A stretch of DNA of 64,000 nucleotides from Datisca glomerata (GCA_003255025.1 QANY01002375.1:2141109-2205108); one strand, 5' to 3'; shown: positions 1-12,966, counted from the first letter of the stretch. The notes: generated from the sequence alone by a model not told the origin. Made by a program: numbers and translations.

Positions 1-1130
1 TAGATAATATTCAATTATTATTGAATAATAATTCAAAATTTGAATCAACTAAATCTGTTATTTGTAAACTAACAGATAAGCTAATTGATAGAGATAATCA
101 AATAAGTTAATTTTTAATTAACTAATATCTAGATACTTATCCGATTAAAATAACTATTTAATTCACAGTAATTGTCACGTTCTAATCACTGATTGAGAAT
201 CAGAGATTGACATGAACTACTGTAGTGCCACGACAACTACAGTGTTGTATGGCACTATTGTTGTGCACAAATTATTGTGGGTACCAGTCAGTGGTAATTT
301 TAAAATTAAATATTATTTTCACTTTATTCCTAAAAATATAATATGCCAAGAAAATATATATAGATATTATTCCAATGGCCTCAGGGTTGGTCACATCAAT
401 TGAGAACTATTGGTCAAAGTGTTGAGAACACAATCGGGGCGAAAACTCTTTCCCTGATGGCTAACGGCAACTGCAATGTTGTGTGGCACTACTGTTGTGC
501 ACAAATTACAGTGGGTACCACTGAATGATAATTTTGAAATTAAATATTATTTTCACTTCATCCCTAAAAATCTGATATGCTAAGAAAATATATATAGATA
601 TTATTACAATGACCTTTGGGTTGGTCGCATCAATTGAGAATTATTGGTCAAAGTGTTGAGAACACAATATGGGCGAAAACACTCTCTCTGATTAAAAGTT
701 AATAAAAAACTTTGAAAGAATAATAATCTTATTCTCAGTAAATTAATCATTCTCAGTAGATCTTTAGATCTCATGTGTTGAGTACATCTAGAGACAGAAA
801 AAGTATCTTTAAATTATTCTACGTTCTCACACACATCCCAGTGTGTTTAAGGATTGACTTGAAAGATCTTGGTGTGGATCTCGAAGTCCGTTGTTCATGG
901 GAATGCAAGATCGTTGGTTTGCGAGGACGCTTGATATATACTATAAAAGGTACATGATTCCTATCCATGTATATCTTAGATTTAATATATAAATATATAG
1001 TGGATCATGATTGAAAAGAGTTCTCAATAAAAAATTTTATTTTTAATCGTTTCGTTGCGCTTATTTTCTTTTATTAAAAAAGATTCATTTATAAATTTTT
1101 ATAAACCACCATGCTTCCGCCACACAAGTG
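1..1130. mobile_element. LTR-like retroelement debris at left edge
   Basis: AT-rich sequence without a credible gene. The stretch around 770-960 reads like the R/U5 part of a long plant Copia LTR: a TATA-like region, a transcribed-leader-like segment, then an AT-rich tail ending near 1120. No target duplication, primer site or protein domain is visible and the left part is outside the window, so the assignment rests on general resemblance only. Short reading frames here (212-403, 775-957) look accidental. Confidence 0.35.
244..701. repeat. 234-bp tandem duplication (2 copies)
   Basis: Two direct copies, one from about 244 and the next from about 478. Both contain the same ordered blocks (GGCACTA.TGTTGTGCACAAA, then TATTATTTTCACTT, then AGAAAATATATATAGATATT, then ATTGGTCAAAGTGTTGAGAA) with about 10-15% divergence by eye. 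Confidence 0.85.
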
Positions 1131-1632
1131 CCAATATATTTTGTATTGACACAATTCTTAATTAACAAAAAAATGATCAAATTCAAGAGATGATGAACTT
1201 AACTAGTACAACCTCGAATGGAGGAAATCTTAAGAATATCATCCTTTAGTGTGGAGTCTAAACTTTTAGTTATTTAATTCTCATTGTCGTTGTAAGAAGC
1301 AATGACTCTCAATAATACTGAAAAAGTTAAGTTGATATGTAAATTTAAGTGGTAAATTTAGATGATAAGATTTTAGATAACCATGTTTGATAACATATGA
1401 TTGAGTTGAAAAGTTAGTAGGAATGTGAGATTATCTAGTTTAATATATATTCAAGTAGGTAAAGTTATATAAAGAATTTAAAAATAAATTAGATTATTGT
1501 GGAGCTCATATATTAAATATTTTAACACACTGAAAAATTAACTATTTTATTAACGAAACCAATAAAATCAAATCCGCTATTTTTTTACTATGCCAAAAGA
1601 TAACTAAATTTTTGCTCACAATTTACAAATAT
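1131..1632. other. Intergenic, nothing recognised
   Basis: AT-rich spacer. No reading frame of note, no RNA gene and no clear repeat was seen. Confidence 0.5.
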
Positions 1633-1877
1633 ATTTTGAGAAAATTACATATTTAGCCTTTATTTCATACCAAGTTTTAATTTGGCCATTATAGTTAATA
1701 AACTCAATTTTATCATCAAAATCTATACATCGTTTACATCATTTGTTAGACATTGTTACTATTTTAACATGTTTGTTGATACGACACGTGTACAAATAAC
1801 ATATCACACCAATAAATATGTTAAAAATAGTAACAGTGATCGATAAAATGATCACAATAAAATAATGTATAAATGTT

Positions 1878-2661
1878 TGTCATAGGTGTTTTCTCAACTC
1901 CCAATGACACAACGACACATGTCACGTCACAGTAGAAAACTCCTTATTCCAAGAAATGAGTGGAACCGACCTCGACTAGTTGGCTTCTATTGAGCTCGGG
2001 ACGTACAAGACCCGAGCTCATGGAACAATAGGAACAAGAGTGCAAGGAAAGCTCTATCGACCCCGAGCGCCAAGTCATCGTTACCCGCCAAAGGTGATGA
2101 TCAAAGTGGGACCCTCTCCTAAGCCTAAGCGCCCAACCGGTCTTATCACAGTGACAAAATGACAGGATAGCCTCCGTCTAGTCATCTCATCGGCACATCA
2201 ACATTTCATATCCACCAGCTTTATGTCAAATGATGCATCTCTTCCATCCAATTAGTGCCAAGAATGACAGATTTCATCCCACAAAGCTTCTTCAACATGC
2301 CTTTTAAAGGCTTCTTTGACACACTACCTAAGGCCCTAAGGACTCAGGTATAAATACTTCCCTTAATCGCCAAAAGAGGTATGTTTTCTTTCCCCTACAA
2401 AAACTATGCCAAAATATTGATAAATGATTGACTTAGGCATTAGAGGCCCTTAAGCGGGGCAACCACCATCGGTTCCTCGCCTTTAGGGTTCATTGTCTGT
2501 GTTTTGCAGACATTGAGGTCGTGAGGAGATCCAGTTAAGATGAAGAATATGCTCACGACAAAGAGGAAAGAACTCTCATAACGTTACTCAAGCAGATTCC
2601 TCCTGGTTAGGAGGACCCCCACACTTGTAACTGTGGCATTTTTTGGCTATAATAGTTAGCA
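1878..2661 (+). repeat. 5' LTR of LARD-like element
   Basis: Aligns by eye along its length with 6359-6978. Shared blocks include AGGAAAGCTC.ATC.ACCC, GCCCAACC.GTCT.ATC, CACAAAGCTTCTTCAACATG and AAAGAGGAAAGAACTC. It is longer than the right copy by an insertion around 2320-2520. The right boundary is approximate. Confidence 0.8.
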
Positions 2662-3990
2662 TCGTCTATGGTGTACGACTATAAAGTCATCATCGTTGAA
2701 GCATTATGAGCCATTTCTCTTCCTACAAGGAGAAGATGGTCCCAACGTTCTACGCCGATGAAATTTGAGACGAATAGGTAGAAATGCCGATCTCCTTGCT
2801 GGGGAAGGAACCTCCTTCGTCCCTCAGGATTATCCGACAAAAGAAGAAGAATGTGGTGGTTGTAACCTCTGAAGATAACCTGTGAGGAAAGGAAATATGT
2901 ACCAGATCTTGCGCAAGTCACTACGGTCTCTTGCACGATAAAGTTTCCATGTGCTCTCGTAGCTCCGGGGGAAACTACCTAGGGAAAGGCGGGATGACCT
3001 CCCAGCTCGGTGAAGTGTCACCTCTTGAAGAAACAAGAACCAAGATAAACCTGGGATGTGAAGGGCTAGGCTCCTCTCTTATACGATTTTGGCTGAGGTC
3101 ACCCTCAAAAGGCGAAGGTAAAAATCCCCAAAGAACTTTTGGGAGAAATATACAAGCAACTGCGGAGATACCACTAGGTCGCCAACCGTCCAGGTTTTCG
3201 GTATCCCTTTAGCTGCCAGAAAATAATCGTGCGATGTGGTTGGACGAGCCGAGGATTAGTCCTGCTTTGAAATACAAAGGCTTGCATTAGCTATCCTACA
3301 TAGCTGAAATGCAAGCCCCGACCATGTGGCCTCATGCCCCCACATCCACAATAGGCGAAATGGAAGGACGAGGATCATGTCAAAATTAAAGCGCAAGCTA
3401 ACGAGTCACCTCAGGACACAAAGCCCCGATGAGAGGGCAATACAGATAGTCAACCCTTTCACACCAAATTTTGATGAAGTCAGAACTTCACGAGACCCCT
3501 ACATGGGTATATTCCCCTCAGGCCCACGTATGAGGCGACTGGAACCACAGGGATAGATGAGCATGTGGTGCACTAATCAGGGAGTAGCCCCCAAAAGGGA
3601 ACTTGATGGGCCATGGAGCTGGTCGTACTCCTACCATACCGTAAGGGGAAAATAGTTCAGGACAAGTCAGCGCGCGCCTCTGAGGAAAGTGCGAGGCTAG
3701 AAGTGTCTTACTGCTGAGGCAAAGATGAAGTTCAAATAGGAACACCACGATGAAAGATGGAAGCCCAAAAGCTTAGGAAGCCGGAGCTCGGCTATCCTCT
3801 CCCCTCACCTCAGAGTAGCAAACAACATAGATCGCATACTCATCCATAGTTTTACAGATAAGAGGCTTCGTTTTCTCCTCTCTTATAAATAACTTATGCT
3901 AAGTCCTTTTTATACGAATCTACTTTTATGAAAAGATAGAACATTTATATTTGCTGAAGGTTTCCTAGCTTTTCTACAAGCCTCCGGGAA

Positions 3991-4283
3991 CGGTGAGGTA
4001 CTCTAGCCCATCAATCAGGATTAAAAAAAAAGTGATTACCGGGGAGGTGCTCTAGCCCACCCGTCAAGAATAAACAAAAAATGATGACTAGGGAGGTGCT
4101 CTAGCCCATAAGTCGAGATTAAACAAAAGATGATGACTAGGGAGGTACTCTAGCCCACCAATCGAGAATTAACAAAAAATGATTACTAGGGAGGTGTTCT
4201 AACCCACCTATCAGAATTAAATAAAAAGTGATGAATAGTGAAGTGCTCTAGCTCACCAGCCGAGATTAAACAAAAAATGATAT
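3991..4283. repeat. Minisatellite A, ~49-bp unit, ~6 copies
   Basis: Each unit carries GGGAGGTGCTCTAGCCCACC, a variable TC.AGA, then an A-rich ATTAAACAAAAAATGATGA. Units begin near 3992, 4041, 4091, 4140, 4189 and 4237, giving 48-50 bp spacing. Confidence 0.9.
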
Positions 4284-4925
4284 TTGTCGATGCTTGCAAA
4301 TGGGATCGAGGGTCTAGTTAGAGATGACACCCATGACTAAATATTGACAAGTGTTGTTTGCCGAGCACTCATGCTCGTAGAAGGGATCAATGATCTAGCT
4401 AGAGTAGGAACGCTTGGATAGATATCGACAAGTAATGTCTACAGAGCACTCATACTCGCAGACGAGATCAAAGATCTAGCCAGAGCAGGCACGCTTGGTT
4501 GAATATCGACAGGTAATGTTCGCTGAGCGCTCGTTCTCACAAACATGATCAATGATCTAGCGAGAGTGAGAACACCTGACTAGATATCTAAAGTCATGTG
4601 TTTTGTGCATCTTCTGAGCATCTCATCTTGCAAATGGGATTGGGGATCTAGTTAGAGTAGGAAACGCCTAGCTACATATCAACAAGTGATGTCTGGCGAG
4701 CATCTCAGTTCCTGGGCGTGATTTAGAATCTAGCCAGAGTAGGCACCTTTGAGTAGATATCGACAAGTGATATCAGTCAAGCATTTCAGCTCGTGAACAT
4801 GATCAATGGTCTAGCTAGAGCAGACACGTCTGGTTAGACATCGAGGAAATATGTCTGTCGAGCACTCAAACTTGAGAATGGGGTCAAAGATATAGCCAGG
4901 GCAGGCACGTCTGGCTAGACAACGA
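4284..4925. repeat. Minisatellite B, ~80-bp unit, ~8 copies
   Basis: The core ATCAA.GATCTAGC.AGAG recurs near 4312, 4386, 4466, 4547, 4638, 4719, 4801 and 4884. It is followed each time by AGGCACGC.TGG..AGATATCGACAAGT and GAGCACTCA. The array abuts minisatellite A but is unrelated to it in sequence and period. Confidence 0.88.
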
Positions 4926-6174
4926 GGAAGGGAAAAATTGCCATACACTCATGCTCGTTCGGTAGAGCTAATGGAAAGCCATGACAAGCAATCTCGACAC
5001 TAGGACCAAGGATATCTACTGAGCATTAAGGTAGGGATAATGCCATATGATGAACACTTTAACTCAAAGATTTATCCAGAACAAGGACACCTGGATAGGT
5101 AACAAAGGGAAGGACCCCTTGCGAAAAATCGAGGAGTTCAATATGCTTCGCTAGGCCTAGAAAAAGGTCAGCTAGAAGAAAGGATGCTCGACTAAATATT
5201 AAAAGGAAAACTCGTAGTGAGGACGGTTCACCCGACCAGACCTTTCAGTTAAGAGCACGATAGGCTTTTTAAATGTTGTGAGAGGGCTTACAGAGGGGAC
5301 AACCCGTTGGACAATATCAAGTCGACCAAAAAGGATCTAGGCCTTTCATGGCCCACTCCAACTTAGGGTCATTCAATCCCACAGCTCAGGACGGTAAACA
5401 TTAGTAGGGATACAATGCTTAACATAATAAATAAAAACAACTACACGGCTCAGGGTTAAGACCTCATCTATACCAGATTAAAGATCGACTACTGAAAAAG
5501 AACTAAATAAATGTAGAGGTAAATAAAGTTTATTTTCATTAATAAATAGAGGACTACAAGTACATGTAAAGCTACAAATGGCTCATCGGTTAAGGGGATG
5601 ACCCTCCTAGGCTAACTTATAGTCCCCTCTTCGGGAAGAAGGAAAACAATCTCGGCAACTTCCTTGAACTCTTCTAAGGTCTCAAGGACTTCGGTTGAGG
5701 TGCTTCATCATGAAGCAAAGGTTAAGGCTACCGATCGGATTACAAGTCTTTGTTAAAGGTAAAGTCTTTACCACATCAGGGGTGGGCAGCCAACACAAAC
5801 GAAGGATTCATTGAACAGGCTTATCGACGACACAAAAATTATCACATATGAAACATCGACGACTTCGTGGCATGAAATTCAAGAGGGGATGGAAAGGGAA
5901 GCGACAATCATAAAAAAAGAGGAGGATCCTGAAGGATAACCTCCAGAATGGAAGAAGCCCTCAAAAGGGGGAAGATTATCGTTCCTCCAAACAAAATAAG
6001 GAGAAGGACAATGAATGACTGTTTCGTGGATCAATGAGAAGATTTTGGAAGACCAAATGACAGAATGATACGATGCAGCATACCGAGGGGTCAGGATCCG
6101 CAGGACAGTAATACTCACCTCTTCTTACGGGCACCCCATTAATACCCCAACTCCCGAAAAGGTTAATGATCTCA

Positions 6175-6340
6175 AAACACGGATAAACTCAAAACACGGA
6201 TAAACTCAAAACACAAGCGTGAGCTTCCTGGATCAAGTGAAGCTTATCACACCCAGGTAGCTTGGATCAGTGTTCGAGTTAATGAAGTCTTAGGCCCCGG
6301 ATATCAAGTGAAGCTTATCACACCCAGGTAGCTATCCAAG
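6175..6340. repeat. Short direct repeats before 3' LTR
   Basis: A 17-bp CTCAAAACACGGATAAA-type motif is repeated three times (6172-6215). A roughly 31-bp block with AAGTGAAGCTTATCACACCC occurs twice, near 6232 and 6302. Both lie just upstream of the right LTR. Confidence 0.8.
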
Positions 6341-6358
6341 TCCTTGACTGGGGTCAAC

Positions 6359-6978
6359 TGTTATGGGTGTTTTCCAACCCCTAATGACACTGCAACACGT
6401 CAGCCGCAATAGGAAACTCCCTATGCCAAGAAAGGATGAGAACCGACCTCGGCTGGTAGGCTCATATGGAGCTCGGGGCTCACAAGTCTTGAGCTCATGA
6501 AAAAATAGGAATAAGTGCGCAAGGAAAGCTCCATCAACCCTGAGCACAAAGTCATCGTTACCCGTCAAATGTGACGACCAAGGTGACACTCTCTCCTAAG
6601 TTCAAGCGCCCAACCAGTCTAATCGCTACGACCAAATCACAGGATAGCCTCCATTTGGTCATCTCATAAACACATCAACATTCAATATCCACAACTTTAT
6701 GTCAAAGGTCGCCTCATTTTCATCCAATCAATGTTAGGCAAGACAGGTTTTTTGTCCCACAAAGCTTCTTCAACATGCCTCCAAAAGCTTCTTCGAAAGA
6801 GGTTTGTCTTCTCTCCCCTATAAAAACTATGTTAAAATATCAATAAATGACTGACAAGCATTAGAAGGAGAAGTAAGCTCACCATAAAGAGGAAAGAACT
6901 CGCATAACGTCACTCTGACAGATTTCCTCGGTTAGAAGGGCTCTCACACTTGTATTGTGGCAGTTTTTGGCTAAAACA
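6359..6978 (+). repeat. 3' LTR of LARD-like element
   Basis: Starts TGTTATGGGTGTTTTCC after a G-rich tract; partner of 1878-2661. It lacks about 160 bp present in the left copy. The end is set at CA near 6978, where similarity to the left copy stops and the foldback arm resumes. Confidence 0.78.
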
Positions 6979-7074
6979 ACCTTTTATATCGAAATGGAGT
7001 TTTATTTTCTATAATGACTACATTAAAATTTGATACAAACTATAATGGTCAAATATGTGATTTTTTCATATCGT

Positions 7075-10000
7075 TTTTAAACAAACATATAAATAAATTA
7101 AATAATATATTGTTCAAATTTTACGAAACAAAAAATATATACATCTTTCTCTCCTATATCACCTGATTAATTTTCATATTTGGCAAAGAAACAAGTAACA
7201 TAATAGAACTTCTTAATTAACATATTATACATCTTTTGAAGAGTTTTTTAAGATTATGAACATTCATTTAACTTAATTATTTATATATATGAAAAATTTA
7301 TGTATCCTTAAAGTTTCTAAACATAATAGTTTATGTAATTCATTTCAACTATCACGCATATTTTAATCTCGATAGACAAGATCTGGGACGAGCCTTGCGA
7401 GATGAAAATCTCACCCGTTTAAGAAATCAAATCTCAATCTTGGCCTGAACGAATTTAGGACATAAAAAAATCTCATATTCAGGATAAGGACGAGTTTAGT
7501 CCCATCGGGATCGTAGTAGGGTCGGGGAGGATTTTCAGGATCAAAATTTTTTTAAAACCCTCATGTGAAACTCTGGTTTGAAAAAAAATAAAATACTTAA
7601 ATCAAATAGAGGGAATACAAACTAATAATGATGTTTTATTAAAATGTTAGAAAATAAAAGATATTTTGAAAAATATGTAGATGTGTTGGTTATATGAGTA
7701 ACTAAATTAAAATAATTGTTTGATAAAGTAGATTTTTTTTGAAAAATTGATAGATAATCATTTAATCAGATTAAATAACTTTTATTATAGTAAATAAAAA
7801 TGTTTGAGATAAACATAAAGAATGATAGAAAACAAATCTATTTTATTATTGTTGAAATAACTCCAATCAAATGCCCCGACTTTAAAGTTTGGCGTCATCG
7901 AACCTCGATAAAATGTCAAAGAAAATGGGGCCATGCAGACAATATTCTTACATAGCATTTCAACTGTCATTTGAGTGTATCAGGCAATGCACCTAACGCT
8001 AGATCCGGATCAGGCGCCCGGTCCCGGCTTCTATTTTGTTAGGGGTAGGGGCCTGCCTAGACCTTCGAATATACAACAATATATAATATGGCTTCATACA
8101 ATCGTAAGGACTGCATTCTCTTGCGCCAAGTAATTTCATTCTGCTTTCACGTGTCTTCTTATTGATCCGTAATCATATAATTTATTGACTCATTTTTCGT
8201 CTATACATATGAGGTCTATGGACTTTAATTTAATTTTAAAATCACCTAGTGTTTGACAAACTATATACATGATTTGACATGTGTATGTGTAATTGGTGGT
8301 TTAATCAAGATGTGTTATCTTCTTCCCTCGTGGCAATTCCTGGTTTTGCCGACTAACTTGAACAATTTCTTTTCGAATTAATATTATTTTTATTTTTCAT
8401 TAATTCGAATTATTCTAGTTATAATCCAGAAATGATTCGTTCATATATTTTACCGAAACATGAAATCAAAATAGATGATAAAGTAGCTAGAATATATGAA
8501 AATATATCTTATTTATAAGATAAAAAGACGTGTTGATATGATTTTCAATCCATTAGGAATAATCTCATGAATGAATGTAAGACATATATTTAAATGCTTT
8601 TCTAAGTCAATACATCTTAAGGATTTAAACACATTAAGATCACTTCTACATGAGCCTCGTATAAAATGATGGCGAATCAATTTTTCTACCTATACAAGCT
8701 AGGTACCACTAAAAAAAATCTTAGTTGCAAACCCTATAACCACCTTTTTAGATCATGGCACAAATCTGTGGAATTTCGTTAGCTAGCTATAATATTAGAT
8801 GCATCTTACTCTCTTAGGTGTTTTAAAAGATAAATGTGTATTCATATTAAGGTTGTTAAGACTGCAATCGTGACAATACGATTCTATGTCTAGTACAACC
8901 CACACTATCTAGATCACATGGTAAAATCATAAATTGATAGGATCATAGTAAGATCATGAGTATGATCATATAATCATATAGGATCACGAGTAGATCGTAT
9001 AGGATCGTGTAGATTTTTGATCTTACAATTCTATTAATATTCTAACTTATTTATTGGTGGATTGGCCATTATTTATTATTTTGTGCTTAAATGGAGTGAT
9101 AATTAGATGCTATTTGAGAATATCAAGGTGAAAGCCTATAGATAAAGATAAAAACAAACAGAAACTAAGAAAAGAAATGAAACAAAATGAAAATTCCTAG
9201 ACACCATTTTAACATAACTCATCTTCATCCCTCCCCATTTCTCTCTCTTTATGCATGTCTTTATAGTTGAAACATGACACTGATTGCGGCATTGTAAGTC
9301 AATAATATTGATGTAATGAGGAACATAACAAATAAAGTTCATGAGAAATAGAAAAAGAAAGATAAAGAGGAAAATTGGAAATAATTCTTATGGCCGGCCT
9401 AAAGAAATCAAAGAAGGAACAAATTGCAGTCATTTCAATTCAATATAAACTCTAGCTTCTCGCGTATTTTAACTCAACTTTAGATTTGAGGTGAGATCTT
9501 GGGAGATTTAATGCACTATTATTTGCAATAAAGAAGAGATATTTTCAATCACATAGAAGAGATATTTTCATTCAACAATGCTAAAAATCTCGTTCCAAAA
9601 GAACATATTAGTTGGAATCTCTCAGTAGTGTGAACTTTTGATTTTTTTTGCATAGACTTTCTTAAAAGTATGGTAACTTTATTTTTTATTATGTCATTTT
9701 AGAGAAAAAATGGATATTATATTCTTAGCATTCCTCAATATAGTGAATTAACTTTTTTATAAAATTATTTTTTATTATTAAATATCAATATTTTGTAGGA
9801 TCTTAAGATTCTTGATCTGATCTATAAGAATATTACGATGGATATTAATTAAGTTCGGATATTAACCATCAAGCTTCATATCTAACGTTTTTTTATATTT
9901 TCAAATATGGAAGCTATAGTTTCGAATAACATGTATTATATACAATTTTTTTTTTCTTTATTTTGGCACCCATTGAAAGAAAATTCTAGTTCCGGCCTTT

Positions 10001-10252
10001 GACACAATTGTTCATTATTTGAAGAAAAATTGTGTAACATTACGATATTTGACACTGTTATAAGTTGATAATGTGTACATACCTATATATGAAAATAATA
10101 AACTCTAAATTACATGATTGGGATATATACTAATTGGCCACACACATTCACACATTATAAAGAAATGGTATTTTATAGACTATTTATAAACATGTACGTT
10201 TGTCATATAACATTGCTCTAAATTTTAATTGCTACCTAGAAATGAAAACTAA
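7075..10252. other. Intergenic AT-rich region
   Basis: No protein or RNA gene recognised. Small frames (7785-7970 and 9136-9342, both minus strand) have composition typical of random AT-rich DNA. A GATC-rich degenerate repeat lies at 8860-9020. Confidence 0.5.
8860..9020. repeat. GATC-rich degenerate short repeat
   Basis: GGATCATA.TAAGATCATGAG-like words recur about six times in imperfect tandem, with local inverted symmetry. No transposon ends were identified. Confidence 0.5.
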
Positions 10253-10678
10253 TAGGATGAACATTTTTGTATCGAACCGAACCGAAAATGTTCGGTTCGG
10301 GTAGTTCTTTTTATACATTATGTTCGGTTCGGTTCGGAAAAATTAGAGAATCGAAGTTTCGATTTGAAATTTTGGTGGTTTTTCAACCGAACTGAAACTT
10401 CAAATTTTTATTATTATTTTATTTATATATATAATTTCATATCAAACCGAAACGAGCAAAAATTTGATATTTATTATTTTTTAATTGTATTATTTGGAAA
10501 TTATTTTTTAAAAAATATTTTTTAATTAATAATAACGAATCGAAGAATCGGATCAAAACTCACGTTTCGGTTCGATTCTCTTATTATAAACGGTTCGGTA
10601 TCATTGTCGAACCAAAATTTCAGTCTGGTTTGATTTTTCACCAAAAAAATTGACCAGAACGAACTGTAAACACCCCTA
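10253..10678. mobile_element. hAT-like MITE, CGGTTCGG-rich
   Basis: A 426-bp element with many copies of CGAACCGAA and its complement TTCGGTTCG, so it folds on itself. It starts TAGGATGAACA and ends with the inverted counterpart TGTAAACACCCCTA; TAGGGGTGTT-type ends are familiar from plant hAT MITEs. The flanking 8-mers AAAACTAA (10245-10252) and AAAATTAC (10679-10686) agree at 6 of 8 positions, a decayed 8-bp target duplication of the hAT size. No coding capacity. Confidence 0.6.
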
Positions 10679-12966
10679 AAAATTACACTTAAGGTTATAA
10701 GCCCAATTAAGGGTGCTAATTGTTTTCCATTTATTATGCTTATGTTATTTTATTGTTACTAAATAAGATGAAACACTTTGGCCTTGTTTTGGGAGTAAGT
10801 TTTAGAACATGTTTAAATAAACTAATTTATATATCAATAATTAATAATTAGTATCATAATTAATCTATAAAATAACTAAGATATTTAGTCCACTAAATTA
10901 CTAGTTAAATATAAGGAATGGGAGTAGTATTCTACTGAATACTGAGTACTAATATTTCTTTCTTTGTTTTTTATTTATTTGAAAAGAGTAGTAATAGTAG
11001 GCCCTATCATCTATGATAATAGGCCAAAAGAAATGATATTGGTGATTTAAATGCACCTTTTCGGCAGAGTAGGGTCAGTCAGACTGCCACAGGAAGAAGC
11101 CTTAAAAATAGGGTATAAAAGAAAAACAACTTTTATGACTACAACACCCGGACGTACGACTATCCCCCAAAACAGCATCCCTGTTCTTATCATATAGTCC
11201 AATTTCCCAAGTAATAAAAACATATAAATTATAATAAGGAAAGAAATAAGAATCATCTTATGTTAAAAAAAGAAAAATATAAGAGCATTCCTCAAAACTT
11301 TTGCATTAATTATTACTTCAAACAATTTTTTTATTTTTAATCGTCAATTTATTACCAAATTATTTTTTTAAATACTGAATTTTATTTTACTAGAAATAGA
11401 TTACAGTGACAAATAATAGACATGGACTTCAATTCGAGACAATAAAAAAAACTTCAATTCAAGATAAAGTAAAAGTATACTCTAGTAATGTAAACCAATA
11501 TAGATTTATAAAAAAGTTGACCATCCACTACTTAAGTTGGCTTGTCGGACTAACACAAAAGTATATTTATGCATATATAAGATATTTTATTGCAAAACTT
11601 GTTGATATGAGACTTAGAATCTTTAATTTCCATAAGAAAGTCATGGAAGATACTCTAAAAAGAAAAAAAAATACAAAACCCTCATATATCTATATCTAAA
11701 TGTATAACTCCCTTCACACAAATATTGATTATTAGAAAATAAAATAAAAAAACCGACCGGAGAAAGAGATTTCAAAGACCTCATTTTATGATGAGAGAAA
11801 AATAATATATGAAGTGATCGATGAAAAAACAAGTTAATTATATGCTTACTAGTATTTATTATTAGGAAAGCAATAGAGAAATTGTAGGTCTTGGAAATAA
11901 AATGAAGAAAAAAAAAGCTTACGATTACGTACTAAATTAATATTAGAATTATTAATGTGAAAATGAGATTCATATGTTCTAGACGTACCAAACGAGTGAC
12001 AGATCAAGATCTAGCTAATATAAATCTCACATTTCTGGTGAACATACGATGATATTTTTATCCTATTATACATTATGGTCATGGTAAAACAAACAAGGAC
12101 CCTCCAGGGACCTTAAACATAGAAGGAAAAGTAACCAAAAAAAATTAATGGAACAATATATCGCCACGGTTTTTCAATTAAAAATCATTAGAACTATGAA
12201 ATTCATCCTTACCAGCAGACTATTCTTAGAAAAATTATGATACTTTCAAAATATTGTACTTACTCAAATAAAAAATTGACAATTAAGGAAAAGTTAATAT
12301 TTTTATAATATTTTTATCAAATGTCAAATTTGTATTTAACGAAATATAATATTTCGAGAGGACCATAGATTTTTCAGCTATTCTAAATTTGGGTAAGCGA
12401 TTGGATAGATAGTAAAAGAACAGGGGGGCTGATTGGCATTCCCAAGGGGGGAGTAAATACTAATTAGAGTCACTGGGGACCTTAGTCTGGAAGCTGCTGT
12501 GTACTGAAAAAGAAAACAGAGGGAGTACTGCTACCACTATAATCCCCAGTTTTTGAAAGAATGGTGCAAGTGCCGAGGCATCCTCTTAATCACACAAAAT
12601 ATCATGTGAACAACCCATAGAATGACCATGGCGCAATGCTCATTTTCTAGTTTCCTCCACCCACCATAAACTCTCATTTTTTAGTATACACTATTTGGGG
12701 TTTAACTAAAATTTTCCACTCAAATATTATATATCATCATCTTAAACTTTTAACTCTAAATTTGTGCTTAAACTATTAAAAAGTTTCCTTGTTTCAAAAC
12801 CGTTTATTTTGTTAATAAGGTTGTTTGGTACCTACCCCAAAACATATTTATGTATGCTAGTTATTTCATATGTTCTTATTTTTGTTTCCCAATTTCCATT
12901 ATTACATTAATAATGGCGGGTTACAATCTTATTCAGTGTGATCACGTTCTTTTATGATACATTAAT
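10679..12966. other. Intergenic AT-rich region
   Basis: Nothing recognised. The open frames at 11047-11256 (minus), 11406-11699 (plus) and 11641-11832 (minus) show no family features and overlap low-complexity A/T runs. Confidence 0.5.

Larger units (their letters stand above)
1878..6978 (+). mobile_element. Non-autonomous LTR retrotransposon (LARD-like)
   Basis: Two direct, diverged terminal repeats (about 1878-2661 and 6359-6978) start with TG and share long blocks. They bracket about 3.7 kb that has no recognisable gag, protease, integrase or reverse transcriptase on either strand. TATA-like boxes in both LTRs (near 2350 and 6816) read on the plus strand, and a G-rich tract just before 6359 fits a polypurine tract. 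The interior holds two minisatellite arrays and repeated short motifs. Large internal non-coding sequence between long LTRs is the definition of a LARD. Short open frames such as 2931-3212 and 3326-3556 match nothing I know. Flanking 5-mers (ATGTT/ACCTT) are not a clean target duplication. Confidence 0.75.
1633..7074. mobile_element. Foldback/MITE-like element split by an LTR element
   Basis: The arm at about 1633-1720 (AAATTACATATTTAGCC, then TTTGGCCATTATAGTT) reappears as its reverse complement at about 6985-7068, directly beyond the two LTRs of the element at 1878-6978. The two arms and short inner segments therefore belong to one small inverted-repeat element of roughly 350 bp that was the landing site of the LTR element. 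An inner inverted repeat (about 1730-1765 against 1805-1840, GTTACTATTTTAACAT) adds to the foldback character. No flanking target duplication was confirmed. Confidence 0.55.

Noticed and set aside
2679..3748. Several short open frames on both strands inside the LARD
   Set aside because: No gag, protease or other domain can be read. Overlapping frames on both strands reflect higher GC content, not coding.
7370..7560. GGGATCG/CCCATCGGG-like inverted words as a MITE
   Set aside because: No consistent terminal inverted repeats or target duplication could be drawn.
7785..7970. 61-codon minus-strand frame
   Set aside because: No motif, composition of random AT-rich DNA, no promoter context.
9136..9342. 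68-codon minus-strand frame with hydrophobic C-terminus
   Set aside because: Hydrophobicity comes from T/A-rich codons; no start context or homology recognised.
11047..11256. 69-codon minus-strand frame resembling a membrane protein
   Set aside because: Single short hydrophobic stretch from AT-rich sequence, no family features.
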